Source of the DNA: CAZVTU01 sp964630295
GTDB lineage: Bacteria > Patescibacteriota > Minisyncoccia > Minisyncoccales > RBG-13-42-11
Direction of reading: 5' to 3'
Assembly: GCA_964630295.1 (NCBI GenBank)
Contig: CAZVTU010000015.1
Span: forward strand, 1 to 12,738
DNA length: 12,738 nucleotides
The notes beneath the pieces are model-generated. The model did not search any database, was not told the origin of the DNA, and saw nothing but the letters and a program-made list of their open reading frames with translations. The translations under genes were made by a program, and so were the position numbers. Of this stretch, positions 1 through 6,285 are shown one piece after another (position 1 is the stretch's first letter; the number at the start of each line of letters is the position of its first letter).

Positions 1-725
1 TTCATTGGGGTTTTGTCAGCTGAAATTTTTTCTAAGGCCGAAGCTAATCCTTCAGGATTTTTAGTTAAAAAAGCTGAAGAAGCATCAGCTAAGAATTCTC
101 GCTTTCGGGAAACGGCTAACTGAATTAACGTTGCCGCAATGGGAGCTAAAATAGCGGCGACCAATCCTAAAATTGCTAAAATTCCACTACTGTTTTGATT
201 TCTCCTCCCTCCAAAAAATGAAGACCATAAAAACATTCTGGATAAAATAGCCACAAAACCAACTAAAACAACAATCATTGTTTGAAGTAATATATCTTTG
301 TTTCGAATGTGGGATAATTCATGACCAATCACCCCTTCAATTTCTTCTCGATTTAACTTTTCCACTAACCCCCGAGTAATTGCCACCACCGCTTTTTTTT
401 CATTTCGACCAGTAGCAAAAGCGTTGGGTTGAGCTTCTTCAATTAAATAAATTTTAGGTAGAGGTAATTTGGCTTTTAGAGAAAGATTTTTAACAATTTC
501 ATAAATTTCTGGATAATTCTCTCGAGAAATCGGTTTAGCTTTAGCCATTTTTAAGACGATTTTGTCAGAATACCAATAACTAATAAAACTCATTAAAACA
601 CTAAAAATTACAGCGAAATACAAAATTTGAGAACTGCCAAAGAGATAACTGAAAAAGTACCCAATCCCAATTACAAAGATAAAAAATCCTAAGAGTAAAA
701 ACCAAGTTTTTTGCCTGCTGTTCAT
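1..725 (-). CDS. htpX: Membrane zinc metalloprotease HtpX (M48B), C-terminus cut off by window start
   Basis: HtpX is an inner-membrane zinc endopeptidase that degrades misfolded membrane proteins. I translated this gene by hand from the ATG at 725-723; 241 residues are visible and the usual C-terminal 40-60 lie outside the window. Two hydrophobic segments (about residues 8-30 and 33-52) precede the catalytic domain. The zinc motif HELSH is at 135-139 within HELSHIRNKD, with catalytic Glu136. The third zinc ligand is Glu210 in the family motif SRKREFLADA, where Asp214 is also conserved. Two further hydrophobic stretches (about 147-167 and 181-205) separate the metal-binding parts, as in known HtpX. 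The start is supported by a perfect -10 box 6 bases upstream; there is no Shine-Dalgarno site. It lies downstream of groES-groEL on the same strand, so proteases and chaperones for stress are side by side. The family call is secure. Confidence 0.95.
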   Translation of the reverse strand, partial: MNSRQKTWFLLLGFFIFVIGIGYFFSYLFGSSQILYFAVIFSVLMSFISYWYSDKIVLKMAKAKPISRENYPEIYEIVKNLSLKAKLPLPKIYLIEEAQPNAFATGRNEKKAVVAITRGLVEKLNREEIEGVIGHELSHIRNKDILLQTMIVVLVGFVAILSRMFLWSSFFGGRRNQNSSGILAILGLVAAILAPIAATLIQLAVSRKREFLADASSAFLTKNPEGLASALEKISADKTPM

Positions 726-731
726 AGCTTG

Positions 732-761
732 ATTATACAACAAAACCCCTGCGTTAAACAA
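732..761 (-). promoter_or_regulatory. htpX promoter, leaderless geometry
   Basis: On the minus strand a perfect -10 TATAAT (737-732) is preceded by TTGTTT (761-756, 3 of 6 matches to TTGACA) with an 18-base spacer. Only 6 bases separate the -10 from the htpX ATG, so transcription would start at or within a base of the start codon. The -10 is strong and the -35 weak. The -35 falls in the loop of the hairpin at 740-770. Confidence 0.6.
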
Positions 762-770
762 GGGTTTTGT
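740..770 (-). terminator. Hairpin after groEL, probable terminator
   Basis: Perfect 9-bp inverted repeat (740-748 pairs with 762-770) with a 13-base loop, 31 bases past the groEL stop codon. On the minus strand the 3' arm ends in GGGTTTTGT, so the U-run lies in the stem and the sequence after it (TGTATAAT) is only moderately U-rich. It is therefore a weak intrinsic terminator or a 3'-end-stabilising hairpin, and it overlaps the htpX promoter. Confidence 0.5.
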
Positions 771-800
771 ATTGTTTAATTAAGTTAAGTAATTAATTTA

Positions 801-2420
801 TTAATACTCTTCTCCCATCGAAGAGAGACCGCCTTTCTCTTTCTTTTCTTCAGGAATTTCACTAACCACAGCCTCAGTAGTTAAAAACATTGAAGCTGCA
901 GAAGCTGCGTTTTGGAGAGCGCTTCTTACTACTTTGGTTGGGTCAACAATTCCTGACTGCATTAAATCTTGGTATTCCATTGTCTGAGCGTTAAAACCAA
1001 AACTCTCTTTCCCCTCTTTCACCTTTTGAACAACAACAGCTCCGTCAATACCGGCATTTTGGGAGATTTGACGAATTGGAGATTCCAAAGCTCTTCTTAA
1101 AATATTCAAGCCAGTTAATTCATCCCCTTCTAATTTCAATTCATCTAGAGCAGAAGTTGCTCTTAACAAAGCTACTCCTCCACCAGGAACAATTCCTTCT
1201 TCTACAGCAGCTTTAGTAGCTGAAAGAGCATCTTCGGTTTTGTGCTGCTTTGCTTTTTGTTCAACTTCGGTAGCTGCTCCCACTTTAATTACTGCTACTC
1301 CACCGACTAATTTTGCTAATCTTTCCTGGAGTTTTTCTTTGTCGAACTCCGACTCCGTAGCTTCTAATTCTTTCTTAATTTGTTTAATTCTGGCGTCAAT
1401 TTTTTCTTTCTCACCTTTCCCTTCTACAATTGTTGTATTCTCTTTGGTAGAAACAACTCTTCTCGCTGAACCTAATTGTTTTAATTCAACATTTTCCAAC
1501 TTTAACCCTAATTCTTCAGAAATTACTTCTGCTCCAGTGACTACAGCTATATCTTGAAGCATCTCCTTTCTCCTGTCACCAAATCCCGGAGCTTTAACCG
1601 CCAAAGTATTAAAGATTCCTCTTAACTTATTCACAACTAACGTAGCTAAAGCATCACCCTCAACCTCATCGGCAATAATTACTAATTCTTTTTTACCAGT
1701 TTTAGCTATTGTCTCTAAAACCGGCAGAATTTCTTGAAGAGAGGAAATTTTTCGATCAGTAACTAATATGTAAGGATCTTCAAAAACAGCTTCCATTCTT
1801 TCGGTATCAGTAATCATATAAGGAGAAATATAACCTCGATCAAATTGAAGTCCTTTAACAATCTCTTTTTGGATGCCAAAGGTTTTCGACTCTTCTACGG
1901 TAATCACTCCGTCTTTCCCCACTTCTTGCATTACTTCAGCAATTAAATTACCAATTTCTTTGTCTTCGGCGGAAATGGTCGCTACTTGAGCCATTTCCTC
2001 TTTAGTTGTGACTTTTTTTGAAATCTTTTTTAAACCGTCAGTGATTTTTTCTACTCCTTTTTCAATTCCTCTTCGTAAGGCAAGAGGATTAGCTCCAGCT
2101 GCTACATTCTTCAGACCCTCAGAAATTATTGATTGGGCTAAAACAACAGCAGTCGTGGTTCCATCGCCAGCCACATCATTAGTTTTTTCTGCTACTTCCT
2201 TTACAATTTCTGCTCCTAAATTTTCGATTTTATCTTCTAATTCAATTTCTTTGGCAATGGTCACTCCATCATTAGTAATAGTTGGCGCCCCAAAACCTTT
2301 ATCCAAAACTACATTTCTTCCCTTGGGCCCCAAAGTAACCTTTACCGCATCTGCTAATTTGTCGGCGCCAATTTTTAATTTTTTTCGAGCAGTTTCTTGG
2401 TAGGAAATTTGTTTTGCCAT
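801..2420 (-). CDS. groEL: Chaperonin GroEL (60 kDa, Hsp60)
   Basis: GroEL is the ATP-driven double-ring foldase that encloses unfolded cytosolic proteins under the GroES lid. At 539 residues it has the usual length (about 540-548). The ATP-site residues are visible: Asp51 in NDGVTIA, the GDGTTTA loop at 85-91 with Asp86, and catalytic Asp397 in EDALSATK, followed by the signature AAVEEGIVPGGG. These match E. coli Asp52, Asp87 and Asp398 with a one-residue offset. The C-terminus ends KGGLSSMGEEY and lacks the Gly-Gly-Met repeats common in bacterial GroEL. The ATG sits 5 bases after the groES stop with no Shine-Dalgarno site, so translation is probably coupled to groES. Expression should follow the promoter and CIRCE operator upstream of groES. 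The identification is certain. Confidence 0.99.
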   Translation of the reverse strand: MAKQISYQETARKKLKIGADKLADAVKVTLGPKGRNVVLDKGFGAPTITNDGVTIAKEIELEDKIENLGAEIVKEVAEKTNDVAGDGTTTAVVLAQSIISEGLKNVAAGANPLALRRGIEKGVEKITDGLKKISKKVTTKEEMAQVATISAEDKEIGNLIAEVMQEVGKDGVITVEESKTFGIQKEIVKGLQFDRGYISPYMITDTERMEAVFEDPYILVTDRKISSLQEILPVLETIAKTGKKELVIIADEVEGDALATLVVNKLRGIFNTLAVKAPGFGDRRKEMLQDIAVVTGAEVISEELGLKLENVELKQLGSARRVVSTKENTTIVEGKGEKEKIDARIKQIKKELEATESEFDKEKLQERLAKLVGGVAVIKVGAATEVEQKAKQHKTEDALSATKAAVEEGIVPGGGVALLRATSALDELKLEGDELTGLNILRRALESPIRQISQNAGIDGAVVVQKVKEGKESFGFNAQTMEYQDLMQSGIVDPTKVVRSALQNAASAASMFLTTEAVVSEIPEEKKEKGGLSSMGEEY

Positions 2421-2425
2421 AGTGG

Positions 2426-2716
2426 TTATTCTAAAATAGCTAAGATGTCTTCTTCTTTAGCAATTAAATATTCTTTATCTTCGACCTTGATTTCATTTGG
2501 ACCGTATTTAGTAAATAAAACTTTGTCTCCCGGTTTCACTTCCAGGGGAATAAATTTTCCAGTTTTATCTTTTCTACCAGGACCGACAGCAATGACTTTT
2601 CCCTGTTCTGGCCTCTCTTTTTCAGCAGTATCTGGAAGTAAAATTCCGGTTTTGGTTTTCTCTTCTTCTTTAATTGGTTCAATTAGAATATGATCTGCAA
2701 GTGGACGAATTTTCAT
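2426..2716 (-). CDS. groES: Co-chaperonin GroES (10 kDa, Hsp10)
   Basis: GroES is the heptameric lid of the GroEL chamber. It has 96 residues, the normal size. It starts MKIRPLADHILIEP, a typical Hsp10 N-terminus. The mobile loop that touches the GroEL apical domain lies at about 17-33 and contains the hydrophobic contact GILLP. The stretch GKVIAVGPG at about 39-47 and the later VKPGDKVLFTKYG are family hallmarks. A weak Shine-Dalgarno (AAGAAG, 8 bases before the ATG) is present. It is the first gene of a two-gene operon, with groEL 5 bases downstream. The leader of about 49 bases carries the CIRCE operator at its 5' end, so HrcA repression and heat induction are expected. Confidence 0.99.
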   Translation of the reverse strand: MKIRPLADHILIEPIKEEEKTKTGILLPDTAEKERPEQGKVIAVGPGRKDKTGKFIPLEVKPGDKVLFTKYGPNEIKVEDKEYLIAKEEDILAILE

Positions 2717-2738
2717 ATTTTTTTCTTCTTAAGAAAGT

Positions 2739-2765
2739 TTAGCAAACTCGACCTTTGACTGCTAA
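2739..2765 (-). promoter_or_regulatory. CIRCE element (HrcA operator) of groESL
   Basis: The 27-base site has outer arms TTAGCA and TGCTAA separated by exactly 15 bases, the spacing of the CIRCE consensus TTAGCACTC-N9-GAGTGCTAA. The inner three bases of each arm (AAC and GAC) depart from the consensus. It begins at the transcription start predicted from the adjacent promoter, the standard CIRCE position. That HrcA binds it is inferred from the family; hrcA itself is not in the window. Confidence 0.88.
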
Positions 2766-2771
2766 TTCTAA

Positions 2772-2800
2772 AATATAACCAAGTAAGAAAATTTTGTCAA
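2772..2800 (-). promoter_or_regulatory. groESL sigma-70-type promoter
   Basis: Read on the minus strand, a perfect -35 TTGACA (2800-2795), a 17-base spacer and a -10 TATATT (2777-2772) form the best promoter match in the window. The predicted start is near 2765, the first base of the CIRCE element. It lies between the terminator of the upstream gene and groES, so the operon is independent. Confidence 0.88.
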
Positions 2801-2806
2801 GAGGTC

Positions 2807-2844
2807 AAAAAGAAAGGGTATCAAAAATAATCTCTTTGACACCC
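2807..2844 (-). terminator. Intrinsic terminator of the uvrA / nuclease-like transcript
   Basis: A 10-bp stem (2816-2825 with 2835-2844, 9-base loop) is followed on the minus strand by UUUCUUUUU. One pair is G-U in the minus-strand RNA but a mismatch in the plus-strand RNA, which fixes the direction. The stem starts 5 bases after the stop codon of the nuclease-like gene and ends just before the groESL promoter. Confidence 0.85.
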
Positions 2845-2848
2845 TTCT

Positions 2849-3304
2849 TTATGAACTACTTCTCTCCTTATTTAAGAACCATTTAGAAATCGCTCTCAGG
2901 GTTCTTTCTCTGGCTTTATTTTTATCTTCTTCGGGCCAGACCGCAACCAAACAGATGCCTTGTTCTCTAAATTTTTCCTCAACTTCCCGAGTCCACCAAT
3001 TCTTCACTTGAATTGGAAGAATTTCGCTGTCTGGCTGGAATTTTACCTCAAACTTCACAATAATGTCTTTTCCCTCTCGATCATCCTGACTGAAATGAAC
3101 CGTGGAAGTAAACTCTTTTATTATTCTTCCTCCGGGAAACTCCGTCTTTTTTCTTTGATGATATGCCAGACTTTGAAAAACTTTCTGTTCAGCCTCAAGG
3201 CCTCGCCATCCTTTAGCTGAAGTGGGAACCCCTAATATCCATAATGTTCTTTTAATACTGACTCGGGTTTTCTTACTTAGTCTCTTTTTTGCTTTTCTTT
3301 TCAA
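2849..3304 (-). CDS. Small basic protein, PD-(D/E)XK nuclease-like, function unknown
   Basis: I do not recognise a named family. The 151-residue protein has a very basic N-terminus (12 Lys/Arg in the first 20 residues). A possible core helix follows (RGLEAEQKVFQSL, 34-46, with Glu37 and Glu39). Then come REGKDIIVKFEV (about 76-87, Asp80) and ILPIQVKNWW (95-104). The order helix-Glu, Asp, then Q-x-K on a hydrophobic strand (Gln99, Lys101) is that of PD-(D/E)XK phosphodiesterases such as restriction- and resolvase-type nucleases, but this is pattern inference. No signal peptide or membrane segment is seen. The start is TTG, not ATG: an in-frame TGA lies just upstream and a near-perfect Shine-Dalgarno is well placed. 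It lies 49 bases after uvrA on the same strand and ends at a terminator, so co-transcription with uvrA and a DNA-related role are plausible. Confidence 0.7.
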   Translation of the reverse strand: MKRKAKKRLSKKTRVSIKRTLWILGVPTSAKGWRGLEAEQKVFQSLAYHQRKKTEFPGGRIIKEFTSTVHFSQDDREGKDIIVKFEVKFQPDSEILPIQVKNWWTREVEEKFREQGICLVAVWPEEDKNKARERTLRAISKWFLNKERSSS

Positions 3305-3310
3305 GATTAC

Positions 3311-3319
3311 TCACCTTCT
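3311..3319 (-). promoter_or_regulatory. Strong Shine-Dalgarno deciding a TTG start
   Basis: On the minus strand AGAAGGTGA matches the anti-Shine-Dalgarno complement AGGAGGTGA at 8 of 9 positions and lies 6 bases before TTG at 3304-3302. It is the only strong ribosome binding site I find in the window; the neighbours have weak ones or none. Confidence 0.75.
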
Positions 3320-3353
3320 TCCGTATTTAGTTGTCCGTGAACTTTAAATTATC

Positions 3354-6227
3354 TTAATATATTTTTAAATATTTTCCAGTGTAACTTTTCTTATTTTTCA
3401 TAATATCAAAGGGGGAACCCTGAGCCACAATATATCCACCTTCTTCTCCCCCCTCGGGACCTAAATCAATTATCCAATCAGCGTTTTTAATTACATCTAA
3501 ATTATGTTCGATGATTAAAACGGTATTTCCTTTATCAACTAAACTTTTTAAAACAAAAATTAATTTTTTGATATCATCTGGATGAAGGCCAGTGGTTGGT
3601 TCGTCTAAGATATATAAGCTCTTATTTGTTGCCTTGCGGGATAATTCGGTAGCTAATTTTACTCGCTGAGCCTCTCCCCCAGAAAGAGAGGGAGCCGGCT
3701 GTCCTAATTGAATGTAACCTAAACCAACTTCATTTAAGGTTTTTAATTTTTCATAAAGACCAGGAATCGCTTTAAAAAATTCTAAAGCCTCTTCCACCGT
3801 CATTTCTAACACCTGGGAAATATTTTTACCCTTATACTCAATAGATAAGGTTTCCTTATTAAATCTTTTCCCTTTACATTCTGAACATTGAACATAAACA
3901 TCGGGCAAAAAATACATTTCAATTTTCTTTACTCCCTGACCTTCACAAGCTTCACATCTCCCGCCTTTAACATTAAAACTAAATCGCCCCGGTTGATATC
4001 CTCGAATCCTGGCTTCTTTGGTTTTAGCAAATAAATCTCTAATATAAGAAAAAGCACCAGTATAGGTTGCTGGATTTGACCTCGGCGTTCTACCAATTGG
4101 TGATTGATCCACTAAAACTATTTTGTTTAAAAATTCTGTACCCAAAATTTCTTTATATTCTCCGGGTTCTTCTTTTGTTCTATAAAATTTTTTCATTAGG
4201 GCTTTAGCTAAAATATCATTCATTAAACTGCTTTTCCCGGAGCCGGAAACTCCGGTAATACAAACAAATTTTCCCAAAGGAATTTTTACATTGATATTTT
4301 TTAAATTATGCTCTTTAGCTCCCTTTATTATGAGATAATTTTGACTTTTAACTTGTAGTTTTGACTTTTGACTTTTGACTTTTGAGCTTAACTCGACTTT
4401 CTTTCTCCCAGCTAAATATTGACCGGTCAAAGTATTGGATTTCAGCAACTTTTTTGGAGCCCCCTCAAAGATGATGCGGCCGCCGTGTTTTCCCGCTTTG
4501 GGACCAACATCAATTACCCAATCAGCATTTAAAATTGTCTGAGGATCGTGTTCAACTACTACTACGGTATTACCCAAATCTCTCAATTTTTTCAAAGTTT
4601 CAATTAATCTTCCTTGGTCTCTTGGATGAAGACCAATTGAAGGTTCATCTAAAATATACAAAACTCCGGTTAATTTTGAACCGATTTGAGTAGCTAATCT
4701 AATTCTCTGTTCTTCCCCACCAGCTAAAGTATCAGCTTTTCTATCTAAAGTTAGATAATCAAGTCCAACATCTATAAGAAACTGTAATCTACTGATTATT
4801 TCTTTAATAATCGGTGGGGCAACTTTTAGCTCAGTCTGACTTAATTTTGTTTTTAGCTTTGAGTTGTAATTTTGACTTTTGATTTTTGAGTTTTGACTTT
4901 TACTCAAGATATCTTCAAAAAATTCTTTAACTCTACTAATTGACATTGCTACTACCTTATCAATGGAGTGTCCAGCTACCGTCACCGCTAGAGCTTCCGG
5001 TTTCAACCTTTTCCCTTTACAAGCTTCACATTTTCTCTCTACCATATATTGCTCAATTTCCTGACGTGTGTATTCTGAATCGGTTTCGTGATATCTTCGT
5101 TCTAAATTCGGAATAACCCCTTCAAATTCTCCGTTACCGTATAAAATTAGATCAACAGTTTTCTTGGGAAGATCTTTTATTGGAGTATTTAAAGAAAAAT
5201 TATATTTTTCAGCTAAATCCTGAAGTTGCCACCAAAAATACCCCTGTCTACCTATTTTATGGGAGGCATGAGCCCAAGGAAAAATTGCGCCCTCAGCAAT
5301 AGTTAAATTTGGATTAGGAATTACTAATTTTGGATCAACTTCCAATTTCTCTCCTAAACCTTGACAAGCAGGACAGGCTCCGTAAGGTGAATTAAAAGAA
5401 AAAAGTCGGGGTTCCAATTCCGGCAAAGAAATCCCACATTCCTCACAGGCGAAATTTTCACTGAAAACGAGGTCTTCAAATTTTTGACTTTTGAGTTTTG
5501 ACTTTTGACTTATTATTACTATTCCTTTTCCCAACTTCAAAGCCGTCTCTAATGAATCAACCAATCTTGATTTATCGAGGTCTTTATCTAAAATCAATCT
5601 ATCCACCACTACTTCAATATTGTGTTGTTTCTTCCGGTCTAAATTTTTCTCTAAAGCTTCCTCAATCCGGTAAACAATCCCATCAATCCTTACTCTGACA
5701 AATCCTCCCCTCTGGATCTCTTCGAGTGTTCCTCGATGTTCCCCCTTTTTTCCGCGAATTACTGGCCCCAAAATGGTAATTTCTGATTTTTTGGGCAATC
5801 GCAAAACTTGTTCTGTTATTTGGTCAATTGTCTGACGAGAAATTAATTTTCCACATTTAGGACAATGAGGAACACCAATTCTCGCAAATAAAAGACGGAG
5901 ATAGTCATATATCTCCGTGATTGTTCCAACGGTTGATCTTGGGTTATGAGCTGCTCTCCTTTGGTCAATAGAAATAGCTGGAGAAATTCCTTCAATTTTA
6001 TCCACATCGGGTTTATCCATAACCCCTAAAAATTGTCGAGCATAAGCTGATAAACTTTCAACATATCTTCTTTGACCTTCAGCATACAAAGTATCGAAAG
6101 CCAAAGATGACTTCCCAGAGCCCGAAATTCCAGTAATTACCACAAGTTTATTTTTCGGTATATCAACATCAATATTTTTGAGATTATGAACCCGAGCGCC
6201 ACGAATTCTAATAAAACCTTCGGTCAT
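3354..6227 (-). CDS. uvrA: Excinuclease ABC subunit A (UvrA)
   Basis: UvrA is the dimeric ABC-type ATPase that finds bulky DNA lesions and loads UvrB in nucleotide excision repair. All expected parts are present in 957 residues. Walker A I is GISGSGKSS (33-41). The zinc module has Cys261, 264, 285 and 288, and Cys400/403 form a further CxxC. Signature I is LAGGE at 501-505 (the family usually has LSGGE), with Walker B LYILDEP at 523-529. Walker A II is GVSGSGKSS (659-667). The C-terminal zinc finger has Cys758, 761, 781 and 784. Signature II is LSGGE (848-852), with Walker B II at 871-877. Three Lys/Ser/Gln-rich inserts (about 238-250, 442-463 and 614-630) sit in loops or the interdomain linker and are encoded by heptamer repeats. 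The start is supported by a perfect -10 box 8 bases upstream. It is divergent from uvrC. Confidence 0.98.
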   Translation of the reverse strand: MTEGFIRIRGARVHNLKNIDVDIPKNKLVVITGISGSGKSSLAFDTLYAEGQRRYVESLSAYARQFLGVMDKPDVDKIEGISPAISIDQRRAAHNPRSTVGTITEIYDYLRLLFARIGVPHCPKCGKLISRQTIDQITEQVLRLPKKSEITILGPVIRGKKGEHRGTLEEIQRGGFVRVRIDGIVYRIEEALEKNLDRKKQHNIEVVVDRLILDKDLDKSRLVDSLETALKLGKGIVIISQKSKLKSQKFEDLVFSENFACEECGISLPELEPRLFSFNSPYGACPACQGLGEKLEVDPKLVIPNPNLTIAEGAIFPWAHASHKIGRQGYFWWQLQDLAEKYNFSLNTPIKDLPKKTVDLILYGNGEFEGVIPNLERRYHETDSEYTRQEIEQYMVERKCEACKGKRLKPEALAVTVAGHSIDKVVAMSISRVKEFFEDILSKSQNSKIKSQNYNSKLKTKLSQTELKVAPPIIKEIISRLQFLIDVGLDYLTLDRKADTLAGGEEQRIRLATQIGSKLTGVLYILDEPSIGLHPRDQGRLIETLKKLRDLGNTVVVVEHDPQTILNADWVIDVGPKAGKHGGRIIFEGAPKKLLKSNTLTGQYLAGRKKVELSSKVKSQKSKLQVKSQNYLIIKGAKEHNLKNINVKIPLGKFVCITGVSGSGKSSLMNDILAKALMKKFYRTKEEPGEYKEILGTEFLNKIVLVDQSPIGRTPRSNPATYTGAFSYIRDLFAKTKEARIRGYQPGRFSFNVKGGRCEACEGQGVKKIEMYFLPDVYVQCSECKGKRFNKETLSIEYKGKNISQVLEMTVEEALEFFKAIPGLYEKLKTLNEVGLGYIQLGQPAPSLSGGEAQRVKLATELSRKATNKSLYILDEPTTGLHPDDIKKLIFVLKSLVDKGNTVLIIEHNLDVIKNADWIIDLGPEGGEEGGYIVAQGSPFDIMKNKKSYTGKYLKIY
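4339..4386 (-). repeat. GTCAAAA heptamer array in uvrA, locus A
   Basis: Written on the plus strand, units are TTTTGAC, TTTTAAC, a 6-base TTGTAG, then TTTTGAC three times and TTTTGAG. The last four (4359-4386) form a 28-base core. It encodes the Ser/Lys/Gln-rich linker between the two ABC halves of UvrA (about residues 614-630). Confidence 0.9.
4851..4897 (-). repeat. GTCAAAA heptamer array in uvrA, locus B (degenerate)
   Basis: Plus-strand units are TTTTAGC, TTTGAG, TTGTAA, then TTTTGAC, TTTTGAT, TTTTGAG, TTTTGAC (core 4870-4897, 28 bases). It encodes a Ser/Lys/Asn-rich insert before the signature helix region (about residues 444-459). The leading part resembles that of locus A, including a TTGTA interruption. 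Confidence 0.85.
5482..5509 (-). repeat. GTCAAAA heptamer array in uvrA, locus C
   Basis: Four consecutive 7-base units on the plus strand: TTTTGAC, TTTTGAG, TTTTGAC, TTTTGAC. They encode SQKSKLKSQ in a turn just before the first zinc-binding cysteines of UvrA (about residues 240-249). Confidence 0.92.
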
Positions 6228-6235
6228 GGTTTAAT

Positions 6236-6264
6236 ATTATATCTTAATTTTGAAAACTCATCAA
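6236..6264 (-). promoter_or_regulatory. uvrA promoter, leaderless geometry
   Basis: On the minus strand TTGATG (6264-6259) and a perfect TATAAT (6241-6236) are separated by 17 bases. The uvrA ATG follows the -10 after 8 bases, so the 5' leader would be 0-2 bases. It overlaps the candidate uvrC promoter on the opposite strand. Confidence 0.75.
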
Positions 6265-6278
6265 GATTATGGTAATTT
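6250..6278 (+). promoter_or_regulatory. Candidate uvrC promoter
   Basis: TTGAAA (6250-6255), a 17-base spacer and TAATTT (6273-6278) lie 7 bases before the preferred uvrC ATG at 6286. The -10 is a poor match (3 of 6), so the call rests mainly on spacing and position in a short divergent gap. Confidence 0.45.
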
Positions 6279-6285
6279 AAGCTGT

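Noticed and set aside
1240..2693. Plus-strand open frames opposite groEL and groES
   Set aside because: They mirror strongly conserved chaperonin genes, have no recognisable domain and no supporting signals.
2726..2735. 10-base palindrome in the groES leader as a second operator
   Set aside because: It is short, AT-rich and coincides with the weak Shine-Dalgarno; chance is a sufficient explanation.
4339..5509. CRISPR array
   Set aside because: The repeats are 7-base tandem units with no spacers and lie inside a conserved gene in frame.
6250..6285. TTG at 6250 as an upstream start for uvrC, adding 12 residues
   Set aside because: The TTG lies in a candidate -35 box, has no ribosome binding site, and the added residues do not resemble UvrC; the ATG at 6286 fits the family N-terminus.
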